This document shows positions 34,210 through 43,702 of a stretch of DNA of 64,000 nucleotides, piece after piece. Below the pieces are notes generated by a model. That model saw only the letters and a program-made list of their open reading frames with translations, searched no databases and was not told where the DNA came from. Position 1 is the first letter of the stretch. The number at the start of each line of letters is the position of its first letter. Position numbers and translations under genes: made by a program. This DNA is from JANNSO01 sp964485395 (GTDB lineage Bacteria; Spirochaetota; Spirochaetia; Treponematales; UBA12059): NCBI GenBank assembly GCA_964485395.1, contig CAZAJF010000003.1:1-64000 (forward strand), read 5' to 3'.

Positions 34210-37200
34210 ATGAGAAGCAAACTCAGTTTTGTAACGGTTTTGGTGCTTGCCGTCAGTATTTTACTGGGCAGCTGTAATTCCCCTATTAATCCAGGCGGAG
34301 ATATAAATAATCCCCTTAACCCCGGCGGAGGGCAAGTAGTAGGCGGTCTCACGGTTAACCTGAGCGGAGCCAAGGCTTTGGTTACCAAGTCTGCCAGCAA
34401 TGTCGCCCAATCCATGGGTCGCGGCTTTTCTCCGCGCGCCATTACCGATTCTCCCCTCGTCAAGATTCTTGAGAACGGCACGCTGGAAAACGTCCTTCAG
34501 ACGGACGGCACCGCAAGCCTGCCCGATATCGACTTTTTAGCACTTTCGCCAACGGGCGACGTATTTGTATACTTCAAGTATTCTTTCCAGCTGAAAACTG
34601 GCGATAACTACCAATCGCTCCAGTTCATTAAGCTGACCAGCGACAATAAGATTGAGATCGTAGAAGGCAATTGTTATATAAATAAGTTCCAGGGTTATGG
34701 CGGAGGCGCCGGAGCCAATCAGAAACCAGTCGTGTTCAACGACGACGGCTCCATATTCTACGCAATGTGGGATGGTGACGGTCCCGTTCTGAAGCGCTAT
34801 GCCGCCGGCGTTGCCACGGCTGTTACCAAAAAAATCGCCAATGTTCAGATTGAGGCCTTTTTTACGGACGGTACGAATCTTTACTATGTAGGCCGCAATA
34901 ATACCGAGACCAACAGAGCTTACTATATGCGCATGGTAAAGCAGGACGGCACCTTTAAAGACGTGTTTTACAAAGCCGACGGAAACGGCTTGTGGATACG
35001 CGCCGTTAAACGCTCGGGCACCGACATTCTCGTTCATGGCTGGGGAATCCCGGACGCCGATCTGGACAAGCCGAATTTAAGCTATAACGGCTTGGTTAGA
35101 ATCAGCAAAGATGCCGCCGATAATTTTACGTCAACGATGGTGGTAGGATATTCCAACGATACCAATAATTCAGGAACCGGCGGAAATTTCTCCGTAAACA
35201 AATTGTCTACGACGGTCTTTGCCGATGCCGCGGGAAAACTGGATACCACCCTGCTCAAGTCCATCATACGGCCATTCTTCGTGGACGGCCTGGTTCCGGA
35301 CGGCATAGACTTTACCAAGACCATTACCATAGACCGTAACTCCACCGAGTTTATTACCGATTTCTTCAACAACGACGAGCGCTATTTCTGGTATCTGCTC
35401 CTTAAAGACAGCGCGGGATTCGATGTCGCAGTTCTTAAAGCCAAGGATTCCAACGGGAATTTCCCCTCGCTGTTCGGTGCAAACGTAGAGAGTACTATCC
35501 TCTACTCCATGTTCGAGCAGACATGGCAATCTTTGCGAAATATTCCCAGTACCGATGCGATGATGAATGCCGATGGTACGGTGGATTCAGCCAAGTTCTT
35601 TACCAGGTTTATGGAAAGCGCTAATCTTAAGAAATACTTTGCGACTATTGCTATGAAGCCGGGCGCCGTGGTGCCTCGCTCTATCAGCAACACTTATAAC
35701 ACTGCGGACCAGGTACTGGCCGGTAAGAAGTTCATAGACGCCGTTTTTGACTACACTCCGGCTCTACAGGCTATCAACTATCCCTCTACGTATTATTTCC
35801 TTACCAGTAATTCATATTATTGGATAACCGGTACTTCGGCAGCTGGGTGTAACCCGCTTGATGGTACTTGGGATAATGCGGCGTACTTAAGCTATATCAA
35901 AGGATTGATTACCAATAATGGTGCAACCCCATCGTATGTAGATAACGCGACCTTCGCTCCTAAAACTAACGGTGCGGCTCAGTATAATCCTGCTACCTCC
36001 AAGATTTCCGCTGAAGAATCCTACTATCCAATAGCATGGGAGTTTGAGGAGAACGATACCTCAAAAACTTATGATCGAGTGGGATTGTTAGGTCGTTTCC
36101 GAGTGGTTGCTACGGATTATAATACTCGGAATTTCCTTCTCAATTTCTATAAAGGTTTGAACAAAGTTCCTGGTCCTCTCGTTGTTTATTCTGGCACAGG
36201 TACCGTAGAGCAATTATTCAACACAACTACACTTATTTCCGGCATGCAAAGTGCCACAAGCGCTCAATTCTTAAATTTTACCAAGCAACGAACGAATACA
36301 GCTACATTGAGCTATAAAGACTTGGGTTCCGGTACTACTATTTGGGACAAAAGAGCTCTCACTTTTACAACGGCAGAGCGAGATCAAGAAGTTGTGTATG
36401 TCCCTACTGATACATACTCTGGACCCACTCCGATTGACGTGACTTGGTATACTAGGAACGGTGAGAACGCCTACTGGGGTGCTAGTGTTATCATGGGATG
36501 TTATTTTAAAGTTCCTAATTACACCACTACATCGGTTGGATATGGTTTTATCAAGAATTTCTTCGATTACTCCACCGTATCCTCCTACCCGGTAGCCTCA
36601 TATGCTTACCCGTCTTTCTCTTCAGGTTACTATTATGTCGCCCAGAAAACGAGTCCGAACAATCCGGCAATCAGTATGGCAACCGCAGCTGAATTCCTGC
36701 AGGTTCTGAAAACTCAGCTGAACGTGACCGGAATCGCGGCGAAAGTAAATGGAGCCGTAACGTTTGACCCTACAACTTCGTTTTTATCGGAGAGCGAAGT
36801 GCGGCTCCCCGTTGCCTGGGAGTTTGAAGAGAACGATATCAACCAGCTTTATGATAAAAAAGGTGTTCTGGGTAACTACCGAAATACCTCGACTACCTGG
36901 GACGATACTGCCTGGGTAAAGAATTTCTATAAAGATATCGTGCCCAAAACATATGACCTTACCAGCACGGACAGTACAAACACCGCGCTCAGCGGGTTCT
37001 TCTCCACATTGAGTTCAGATTATGCTAATTATGTAGATATATCTATATATAAAGAAAGCTCGAATGAAACCATGTGGACATGGCGGCCAAGCTATATTAA
37101 CGCAAACGGCTCTATTAATACGGATGCGGTTGTGTCGTTCCTGAAGCGTTATTGTCCGGCTCCGGCTATTTCGATTTCTAATCCCAGTGGGTACAGCCAG

Positions 37201-37860
37201 AAACCGTATGAAGTGATAATGGCTAATTCGGCCGGCGCAATCGATCAAGCCGCTACTCAAAAGGCTCTGATAAACGCCATATTCAGCATTTCTGGCTTGC
37301 CTACGTATCCTGCCGCAATGTCTAATGGTGGGCTCTGGCAATATGCACCGGATACGCGTTGGGGTACGACCGTTACCGACGGATTGGATTTCAACAATCT
37401 GGAAACGTTCAGCCTGGATTCCAAAGGCCAGATTTTCGGCTTGTTCAAGAAAGATTGGTCTGGTTCCATCTACAACCTGGCTAAACTGTGGGACAGCACC
37501 ACCAATGTAGCGGTTAAAGAAGTTATTAAAAAAGACATGACGGCCGCAGCCTTGCAGGTAAAGAACGACGCTTTGTACTATGCCATAACCCGAGGCTCGA
37601 TATGGAGCCTCAAGCGCTTTATGCTGGACGGTCTTGGCGCAGAGCAAGACCTGATCCCGGAAGTAGAGAGCATGGAGTTGTACAAGTACAACGTGGCGGA
37701 TTCCGCTGCCCTTTCCAGGGTGTTCTTTACCGGTTCGCACACGGTAACGGGCAAGCTCATGGTGGGTTTCGTGGATCTTAAGAACAGCAATAAAATTACC
37801 TATCAGGAATCGGCCGGTCTTTCGGCTACTTCGGAGATAGAGGTATTCAGCGGTAACTAA
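34210..37860 (+). CDS. Very large lipoprotein, member of a paralogous pair, with internal duplication
   Basis: The function is not recognised. The 1216-residue lipoprotein has signal peptide MRSKLSFVTVLVLAVSILLG followed by SC. The N-terminal domain (about 55-420) and C-terminal domain (about 1055-1216) are similar in sequence to the next large lipoprotein: SPLVKILENGTLENV, LPDIDFLAL, FFVDGLVPDGI and DFNNLETFSLDSKGQIFGLF. Short DG/GN-rich beta repeats suggest a propeller-like fold. The middle (about 510-1050) is absent from the paralogue and contains a repeated segment with (PI/PV)AWEFEEND at about nt 36030 and 36810, 262 codons apart. Start chosen at 34210 by spacing to AAGGAG; 34207 is also possible. 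Confidence 0.85.
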   Translation: MRSKLSFVTVLVLAVSILLGSCNSPINPGGDINNPLNPGGGQVVGGLTVNLSGAKALVTKSASNVAQSMGRGFSPRAITDSPLVKILENGTLENVLQTDGTASLPDIDFLALSPTGDVFVYFKYSFQLKTGDNYQSLQFIKLTSDNKIEIVEGNCYINKFQGYGGGAGANQKPVVFNDDGSIFYAMWDGDGPVLKRYAAGVATAVTKKIANVQIEAFFTDGTNLYYVGRNNTETNRAYYMRMVKQDGTFKDVFYKADGNGLWIRAVKRSGTDILVHGWGIPDADLDKPNLSYNGLVRISKDAADNFTSTMVVGYSNDTNNSGTGGNFSVNKLSTTVFADAAGKLDTTLLKSIIRPFFVDGLVPDGIDFTKTITIDRNSTEFITDFFNNDERYFWYLLLKDSAGFDVAVLKAKDSNGNFPSLFGANVESTILYSMFEQTWQSLRNIPSTDAMMNADGTVDSAKFFTRFMESANLKKYFATIAMKPGAVVPRSISNTYNTADQVLAGKKFIDAVFDYTPALQAINYPSTYYFLTSNSYYWITGTSAAGCNPLDGTWDNAAYLSYIKGLITNNGATPSYVDNATFAPKTNGAAQYNPATSKISAEESYYPIAWEFEENDTSKTYDRVGLLGRFRVVATDYNTRNFLLNFYKGLNKVPGPLVVYSGTGTVEQLFNTTTLISGMQSATSAQFLNFTKQRTNTATLSYKDLGSGTTIWDKRALTFTTAERDQEVVYVPTDTYSGPTPIDVTWYTRNGENAYWGASVIMGCYFKVPNYTTTSVGYGFIKNFFDYSTVSSYPVASYAYPSFSSGYYYVAQKTSPNNPAISMATAAEFLQVLKTQLNVTGIAAKVNGAVTFDPTTSFLSESEVRLPVAWEFEENDINQLYDKKGVLGNYRNTSTTWDDTAWVKNFYKDIVPKTYDLTSTDSTNTALSGFFSTLSSDYANYVDISIYKESSNETMWTWRPSYINANGSINTDAVVSFLKRYCPAPAISISNPSGYSQKPYEVIMANSAGAIDQAATQKALINAIFSISGLPTYPAAMSNGGLWQYAPDTRWGTTVTDGLDFNNLETFSLDSKGQIFGLFKKDWSGSIYNLAKLWDSTTNVAVKEVIKKDMTAAALQVKNDALYYAITRGSIWSLKRFMLDGLGAEQDLIPEVESMELYKYNVADSAALSRVFFTGSHTVTGKLMVGFVDLKNSNKITYQESAGLSATSEIEVFSGN

Positions 37861-37863
37861 CCC

Positions 37864-37899
37864 GCGCCGCATCCAGTGCGCGCGCCGCATGCAGTGCGC
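37864..37899. repeat. 18-bp imperfect tandem repeat
   Basis: Two adjacent 18-bp units (GCGCCGCATCCAGTGCGC and a copy with one mismatch) lie between the lipoprotein stop and the terminator. Confidence 0.8.
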
Positions 37900-37914
37900 A
37901 CATTGTGTATCGAC

Positions 37915-37947
37915 AACGGGAGGGCCGCACAGGCTCTCCCGTTTTTT
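37915..37947 (+). terminator. Rho-independent terminator between the two large lipoprotein genes
   Basis: An AACGGGAG...CTCCCGTT stem, extended inside by GCC/GGC, is followed by six T residues. It ends only about 15 bp before the AAGGAG of the next gene, which leaves no room for a promoter downstream. Readthrough or a promoter upstream of the terminator is therefore needed to express the next gene. Confidence 0.88.
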
Positions 37948-37974
37948 ACAGTACGATGTAACAAGGAGAACTCC

Positions 37975-40410
37975 ATGGCACGAATTGGCATTGATCGCGC
38001 GCGATATGGTTGGTTGGCACTTATGTTTGCGCTTGTTTTTTTTGGAGCATGCAAGCCTGCGGTAGATGGGTCAGACCCCGGCGTGGTGCTTCCCGATAGC
38101 ACGGCATCTCAGCTTGTGCCTTCCGGAGTTCTCTCGGTAAGCCTTGCGGGCACGAAGGCTTTGGCAACGGTAAGCGTTGGGCAGCCTAAAGGTTTTGGGC
38201 AGGCGTCTGCCCGCGCCGCGGACTCGTCACCCCTCGTAAAGATATTGGAGGGCGGCTCGATAGAGGATGTACTGAAGCCCGGCCCCGGCGTAACGCTGCC
38301 TGAAATCGATTTTATCGCGGTGCATCCCGTAGACCAGGCTTTGTATATCAGTTTCAAGACTACGGCAACCTTGGGCACCATGACGGCAACGTTCCTCAGG
38401 GTTAATAAAGACGAAACGGTCGAGATTATAGAGTCGGAAAAAGCGATATACCGAATCGCAACGGAGGGTTGGCGCAGCGCGCAGAATCCGGTGGCCTTTA
38501 CGGATGACGGATCCATCTATTACGCGGTAAGCGGTACGGCTGGCGTATCTTTGCGCCGCTTCGCCAAGGGCGTCTCTACGACGTTTAGCCCTAACGCGGC
38601 TGTGACCATTTCCCGCTTCTTTTCGGATGGAAGCAACCTGTTTTTCCTTGGCCAAATCGCGGAACAGCTGAATACCAGCACGTTCCTGAAAGTGTATAAT
38701 CCGGTTACCAACGACGTGAAGACGCTGATGCAGACGGTTTCCCCGGAGTGCTGGGTAAAAGACGTATTCATGCAGGGAAAAGACATAATCCTGAGCGGGT
38801 GGAACATTACAGATCCGGAACTGGCCTCCAGGCGCTACGACGGCATCGTGAGGCTGCGCTACGATTCCGCGACCGGGAAAAGCGAGTGGTTCCAGGTGTA
38901 CGGCTGGGCCTCGGATTTCAAGAACGCTCAAGGGTTCGTAAATAGGAGGCAGCTTAAGGCGCGCTATTTCAAGGATGACGCAGGCGCTCTGGTCCCCCAG
39001 CTGCAGAAGGATTTTGTAGCGCCGTTTTTTAAGGATTCCCTGGTGCCTGACGGCATTAAATACTTCGATATCGTGGATATCGACAAGGTTACGCTGGATG
39101 CCGCGCGCATCCCGAGCGGCACGACGCCGCAGTTGGAGCATAAGTTCTGGTACGGGCTTTTGTCCGACAAGGCCGGGTTTGACGCCGACTACTATTACGG
39201 AGTATTCCTGAACAGGGCGGTTGCATCCCTGAACGTGAACACGACGCAAAAATTTGACAGCATTTTTTATCCGCCTAGCGCGAACAACCCAAAATCAGTC
39301 GTTTTTGACGGCCTTTTTGGTTCGGTCGTGGCCACGGATTACTCTTTCAGCGGAACAGGCGTTCAGTATTCTGCCGCTGTGAGCGCGCAAACCACCGACT
39401 TTTTCTCCTCCATCAGCCTGAAAGCGGGAACCACCGCGCCGCTTTCCGTTTTTTGGACCGAGAGCGATAATATGGCCTGGTTTAAAACCTGGCTGGATGA
39501 AAACTTTACCTATACCCTCAAGTCCGGTGTCTCCCTTAACGTGACGACTATGTTTTATCCTTATTTAGTCAATGGCGAGTATTTGCCAACGACCCTCTAT
39601 CGACTGTACGTGGCTTTTACCGGTAACGTATACACCGCGGGACCCTCGGGTTTGCGTTTCAGGGATCTGCTGCTTGACGCATCAGGCGCGGTGAATGAGG
39701 ATCTAGCCCTGGCTCATGTTAAGAAATTTTTCCCCTCCGCCGTCGCCAAGGGCTCTCTCTCGCCGGTCATCGCGTATAACATGACGTCCAACAGCGACGC
39801 CAACAAGGCCATCGCGCTGGAATCCTTGTTTACGCTCGGCGAGCCGCGCATCAGCGCTGCCCAGGCGCTCAAGTTTCCGCCTATTTTCTATGATAGCGCC
39901 ACCGACCAGGGTCTGGTGCACAACCCTTACCTGACCTTGGTGATCGGCACCTTGTTCGACAGTTTTTCCAATCTCGAACGCTTCTCGTTCGATCCTGTGG
40001 ACGGCTCTCTGTTTGGAGCATTCCGTTCCGCGGCGGGCATCAAGCTCGTAAAGCTGATGGACGGGCCGACCGGCGACATCTCCTCGCCGAGCGTCGTGGT
40101 AAGCGGATTGAACGCATCCGGCTACGAGTTGGTTAACGGCAAGCTGTACTACTCGGAATTGACGACGACCGCCTCCGGATTATACGCGATCAATTTTTCC
40201 GACGGCGTCAAGACTACCATCGTGAGTCCCGACGAAGGTCTGGAATTATACAGGTTCGGAGTCGTCAAGTTGAACACCGGAATCAGCATCGTATTTTCCG
40301 GAAGTCTCGGCCTGGTTCCCAAGTTCGGCTATATCGCGCCAGGATCGAGCACCATTCAATACGGCACTTCACCGTTCGGCGTCAACGAAAGCAAGATAGA
40401 ATTCTACTGA
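37975..40410 (+). CDS. Large lipoprotein, shorter paralogue of the upstream gene
   Basis: The function is not recognised. This 811-residue predicted lipoprotein has signal peptide ending MFALVFFGAC. Segments shared with the upstream paralogue include SPLVKILEGGSIEDV, LPEIDFIAV, KDSLVPDGIKYFDI, FSNLERFSFDPVDGSLFGAF and a C-terminal beta-rich block. It lacks the duplicated central insert. AAGGAG precedes the ATG at 37975; an in-frame GTG upstream (37876) lies in the repeat/terminator region and is rejected. The pair likely arose by tandem duplication, then one copy gained or the other lost the insert. Confidence 0.87.
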   Translation: MARIGIDRARYGWLALMFALVFFGACKPAVDGSDPGVVLPDSTASQLVPSGVLSVSLAGTKALATVSVGQPKGFGQASARAADSSPLVKILEGGSIEDVLKPGPGVTLPEIDFIAVHPVDQALYISFKTTATLGTMTATFLRVNKDETVEIIESEKAIYRIATEGWRSAQNPVAFTDDGSIYYAVSGTAGVSLRRFAKGVSTTFSPNAAVTISRFFSDGSNLFFLGQIAEQLNTSTFLKVYNPVTNDVKTLMQTVSPECWVKDVFMQGKDIILSGWNITDPELASRRYDGIVRLRYDSATGKSEWFQVYGWASDFKNAQGFVNRRQLKARYFKDDAGALVPQLQKDFVAPFFKDSLVPDGIKYFDIVDIDKVTLDAARIPSGTTPQLEHKFWYGLLSDKAGFDADYYYGVFLNRAVASLNVNTTQKFDSIFYPPSANNPKSVVFDGLFGSVVATDYSFSGTGVQYSAAVSAQTTDFFSSISLKAGTTAPLSVFWTESDNMAWFKTWLDENFTYTLKSGVSLNVTTMFYPYLVNGEYLPTTLYRLYVAFTGNVYTAGPSGLRFRDLLLDASGAVNEDLALAHVKKFFPSAVAKGSLSPVIAYNMTSNSDANKAIALESLFTLGEPRISAAQALKFPPIFYDSATDQGLVHNPYLTLVIGTLFDSFSNLERFSFDPVDGSLFGAFRSAAGIKLVKLMDGPTGDISSPSVVVSGLNASGYELVNGKLYYSELTTTASGLYAINFSDGVKTTIVSPDEGLELYRFGVVKLNTGISIVFSGSLGLVPKFGYIAPGSSTIQYGTSPFGVNESKIEFY

Positions 40411-40456
40411 AACGAACAGCCAAGACGCGTCGCTGAAAAAGCATGCACTTGATAAA

Positions 40457-40487
40457 CGGGGCCACAGAGCAAGTGGCCCTGTTTTTT
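40457..40487 (+). terminator. Rho-independent terminator after the second large lipoprotein
   Basis: A 9-bp stem CGGGGCCAC/GTGGCCCTG with a 7-base loop is followed by six T residues. Like the previous terminator, it ends a few bases before the ribosome binding site of the next gene. Confidence 0.9.
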
Positions 40488-40500
40488 ATAATGGAGAATC

Positions 40501-41349
40501 ATGATGATAAAGACGATAGGTGCCTGCCATACGCTGAGGCTGGGCGATTGGACCGCGCGCGTCGATACCCATGGCGCGCATGTCCTTACGCTCAGCCATG
40601 GGCTCGACGAGGTTCTGCATTATGACGAGGCTGACATAGGGCATAGCGGCATACCCATTTGCCTACCGTTTTTTGGTCCGCTCTCCGCTCCATTTTTGCA
40701 TAAGGGCACGCTGTACTCCATGAAACAGCACGGGTTTTTTCGGGACCAAGTCTTTTCGCGAGTAGATGGCAATGAGTACAGCATCGTTCTGGAGCTTCAG
40801 TCCGATGAGCAAAGCCTGACCATTTTCCCCTATGAATTCAGAGCGTCGGTAACGGTTGCGCTGTGCGAAGACGGGCTGGATTTGACGCTTGCCGTGACCA
40901 ATCGCTCTCGGGAGGCGCTGCCTCTGGCGCCCGGCGTGCATCCGTATTTCGCGGTGGGAAATCCTTGTGAATTAAAAATAGCGACACCCGCCACCCACGC
41001 CAATAACAACCACGCAGGCTACGCGGAAGAGGAACTTTGCGCCTCAGGGTTCCTGAGGAAGACCGACAACACCGAAAATTCCCTCCCGCTGTACGATATA
41101 GTGGGCGCGCCGGATTTTAACCTGATCGGGCACGATGTCCGCCGGACAGTCCTATATGACGGGCCTCGAAAAATATACCTGGACGCCGACCCTTTGGTGT
41201 TCAACCGGCTTACCATCTGGAAAAAAACGGCGAATGCAAAAAGCCTGTGCGTGGAGCCTTCTTCGGCGCTGAACAGACTCGTGCACGATCCGATATGGGT
41301 ACGCGAGGGGGACCGGTTCGAGACGACGGTGGGGATTCATTTTCCATAA
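40501..41349 (+). CDS. Aldose 1-epimerase-like (galactose mutarotase superfamily) protein
   Basis: This 282-residue protein of the mutarotase/YeaD-like superfamily interconverts sugar anomers (free sugar or hexose-phosphate; not decided). Family signatures are SGIPICLPFFGPL, YSMKQHGFFRDQVF (catalytic His), LAPGVHPYFAVG (second His) and LCVEPSSALNRL (catalytic Glu). Two successive ATGs (40501 and 40504) fit the GGAG site. It lies immediately after a strong terminator. Confidence 0.88.
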   Translation: MMIKTIGACHTLRLGDWTARVDTHGAHVLTLSHGLDEVLHYDEADIGHSGIPICLPFFGPLSAPFLHKGTLYSMKQHGFFRDQVFSRVDGNEYSIVLELQSDEQSLTIFPYEFRASVTVALCEDGLDLTLAVTNRSREALPLAPGVHPYFAVGNPCELKIATPATHANNNHAGYAEEELCASGFLRKTDNTENSLPLYDIVGAPDFNLIGHDVRRTVLYDGPRKIYLDADPLVFNRLTIWKKTANAKSLCVEPSSALNRLVHDPIWVREGDRFETTVGIHFP

Positions 41350-41422
41350 AAAAATAACGTAAAAGTGAAACCAAATCTGCGCTGCAGTGTTTAAGAATGG
41401 GATTTCGAGGTATCCATATGTC

Positions 41423-42388
41423 ATGAACGATGAAACGCTTGAATGGGCAACCGCTGCCTTCGGCAGCTTGCGCGCCGAGATGGCCAAGGTCCTGGTCGGA
41501 CAGGCCGAATTGGTCGAGGCTTTGTGCCTGGCACTGGTTTGCGGCCAGCATGTTTTGATAGAAGGGGTTCCCGGCGTCGCCAAAACGCTTGCGGTGCGCT
41601 CGCTTGGGGCCATCCTGGGACTGGAATTCCAGCGCATCCAGTTTACACCGGACCTGCTGCCTTCCGATTTGGTGGGTACCCAGATATTCCATCCGCAGCG
41701 CGGCGATTTTACGGTGCGCAGAGGGCCGGTTTTCGCGAATCTCATACTGGCCGACGAGATTAACCGGGCTCCTGCCAAGGTGCAGTCGGCCTTGCTCGAG
41801 GCGATGGAGGAGCGGCAGGTTACGCTCGGGGACTCTACGATGCAGTTGCCCAGGCCTTTCATGGTGCTGGCCACGCAAAACCCCATCGAGCAGGAAGGCA
41901 CGTATCCGTTACCCGAAGCGCAGCTGGACCGCTTCATGTTCAAGGTGGAGGTGGGATGTCCCAGCCGGGCCGAGGAACTCGACGTGCTGCGGCTCAAGAA
42001 AAAAAATCCCCTTGCCCTGAATCCCGTCGTGCAGGCGGCGGACCTTGAATCGCTGCGTAAGCTGGCTTCCAAGGTTCACCTGGACGAGCGGCTCGAGGAA
42101 TACATCGTGGACCTCGTGCGCGCGACGCGAAACCCTGCGGAATATAATATTAACCTGAAGGACGCGATCCGCTGGGGCGCCGGGCCGCGCGCTGTGGTAT
42201 TCTTCCTGCAGGCATGCCAAGCGCGCGCCGTTTGGAAGGGCCGGGATTTCGCGATGCCCGAGGACGTGGCCGCCCTGGCTCCGTGGATACTCAGGCACAG
42301 GATACTGCTCAGCTACGAGGCGCTGGCGGAAGGCCTGGACACGGACAAGGTCGTCGCCAGGCTGCTTGAGGGAGTGAAGGCCCCATGA
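41423..42388 (+). CDS. MoxR-family AAA+ ATPase
   Basis: This 321-residue AAA+ ATPase is the first gene of the Bat operon. Walker A is GVPGVAKTL (residues 48-56), Walker B LILADEINRAP, and sensor 1 is ATQNPIEQEGTYPLPEAQLD. MoxR proteins act as chaperones that activate or assemble von Willebrand A partners and metal centres. The ATG at 41423 matches the family N-terminus; an upstream in-frame GTG at 41387 is less likely. Its stop overlaps the start of the DUF58 gene (ATGA). Confidence 0.93.
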   Translation: MNDETLEWATAAFGSLRAEMAKVLVGQAELVEALCLALVCGQHVLIEGVPGVAKTLAVRSLGAILGLEFQRIQFTPDLLPSDLVGTQIFHPQRGDFTVRRGPVFANLILADEINRAPAKVQSALLEAMEERQVTLGDSTMQLPRPFMVLATQNPIEQEGTYPLPEAQLDRFMFKVEVGCPSRAEELDVLRLKKKNPLALNPVVQAADLESLRKLASKVHLDERLEEYIVDLVRATRNPAEYNINLKDAIRWGAGPRAVVFFLQACQARAVWKGRDFAMPEDVAALAPWILRHRILLSYEALAEGLDTDKVVARLLEGVKAP

Positions 42389-43251
42389 TGGATCCGGCTC
42401 TCAGGCAGTCCATGAAGGAGCTCGAGATCCAGGCGATTCGGCTCGTGAATAATCGATTCATGGGCGAGTGGGCATCCAACATGCGCGGGCAGGGTTTGGA
42501 GTTCCGCGACTTGCGGGAGTACGTGCCGGGAGACGACGTGCGCCGCCTGGATTGGAAAGCCACCGCCCGCTCGGGGCGCCCTCAGCTTCGCCAGTTTACG
42601 GAAGACCGTCAGCAGAATATCTGGCTTGCCCTGGATGTGTCCGCCTCCATGACCGGCCGCAAGGCTGAACTGGCGGCGCGCATGCTTGCGGTGCTGGGTT
42701 GGGCCGCTGTGAAGCAGGGCGATAAATTCGGCCTGATGGGATTCTCAGACCGGTTGGAATTGCACAGGACTCCGGCCCGCGGGGAGGCACAGCTGTGGAC
42801 CGCTCTCGAGGACGCGCTGGAGTTCAAGCCGGAATCCAGGCTGACCAGCTTGAACCCCGTGGCCGAGTTTTTTTTAAAGCGCGTGTCAGGCCATGCCACC
42901 GTAATTATACTGAGCGACTTTTCGGCCGCCCTCGACGGAAGATTGCTTCGGGCATTGTCCGGCCGGCACGAAGTACTGGCGTTTCACCTAAGCGATCCGC
43001 TTGAGGAAGGCCATGGAGACGGCGGGTTGAGCTTGGTGGAAGACTCCGAGAGCGGGGAGCTTGCCTGGGTGGATCTTTCGCAGGCGCGAGCCAGGTCCAA
43101 CCTGAAAGCCTCGGCCCTCGCGGACCGGGAGCAAATCAGGCTGGAGCTTCGGAAGGCCGGTTTTTGGTACAGCCATTTTACCGCAGGCGACGATTTCTTG
43201 CCGCCGCTGATGGAGTTTTTTCACCGCCGCATGGAGGTGCTGGGTGCGTAG
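42385..43251 (+). CDS. DUF58 domain protein (MoxR-associated)
   Basis: This 288-residue protein carries the DUF58 signature FRDLREYVPGDDVRRLDWKA (residues about 46-65) followed by a vWA-like domain with IWLALDVSASM (DxSxS metal site). DUF58 proteins always accompany MoxR ATPases and probably present substrates to them. It starts by ATGA overlap with the MoxR gene and ends inside the first codons of the next gene, so translation is coupled on both sides. Confidence 0.92.
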   Translation: MMDPALRQSMKELEIQAIRLVNNRFMGEWASNMRGQGLEFRDLREYVPGDDVRRLDWKATARSGRPQLRQFTEDRQQNIWLALDVSASMTGRKAELAARMLAVLGWAAVKQGDKFGLMGFSDRLELHRTPARGEAQLWTALEDALEFKPESRLTSLNPVAEFFLKRVSGHATVIILSDFSAALDGRLLRALSGRHEVLAFHLSDPLEEGHGDGGLSLVEDSESGELAWVDLSQARARSNLKASALADREQIRLELRKAGFWYSHFTAGDDFLPPLMEFFHRRMEVLGA

Positions 43252-43702
43252 CGCTCGGAACTTCGTTTTCGCGATACCGCTTGTCGCGATTCTACTGGCA
43301 CTGGGCTGTTCCGGTGCCGGGCGCAGTTTCGAATGGACGGGCCCGGTCGGGGAAAAATTCCTCTGGAAGCCGGCCCAACCTAAAATCGGCGACCTTGTCA
43401 GCGTGGAGGCTTTGTTGCCCGGGGCGCGAGCGCTTCCGGATACCGGCTTGGTCGGAGCGGATGGCGCTTCGATACGGCCGCTGTCTGTGGATTTTTTGCC
43501 GGAGGGGTTGAAGGTGCGCTGGAGCTTCCGAGTTACCGCGTCGGGAGACTGGAAATGGTCGGCCGGCACGGAGAGCCAGGCGCTCTGGTCCGTGGCTAGC
43601 GTGGCCGGGCAGGCAGGCGAGCTGAAGACCTTGGATGCGCAAGGGCTGTGGGACGGCACTATAAAAAGCGCGGGCTCTTTGCCGGATAAGGTTTCTCCAT
43701 GA
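43244..43702 (+). CDS. Small lipoprotein embedded in the Bat operon
   Basis: The protein has 152 residues with a lipoprotein signal peptide (ALGCSGAGRS; IPLVAILLALGC). The mature part is a predicted single beta-sandwich (PKIGDLVSVEALLPGARALP, KVRWSFRVTASGDWKWS), similar in style to the immunoglobulin-like repeats of BatD but too short to assign. The start is GTG with GGAGG six bases upstream, overlapping the DUF58 stop. It is at the position where other spirochaete Bat operons have a small unannotated protein. Confidence 0.75.
   Translation: MRSARNFVFAIPLVAILLALGCSGAGRSFEWTGPVGEKFLWKPAQPKIGDLVSVEALLPGARALPDTGLVGADGASIRPLSVDFLPEGLKVRWSFRVTASGDWKWSAGTESQALWSVASVAGQAGELKTLDAQGLWDGTIKSAGSLPDKVSP

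Noticed and set aside
41152..42072. Minus-strand open frame opposite the MoxR gene
   Set aside because: It is low-complexity Ser/Arg-rich and antisense to a strongly conserved AAA+ gene.
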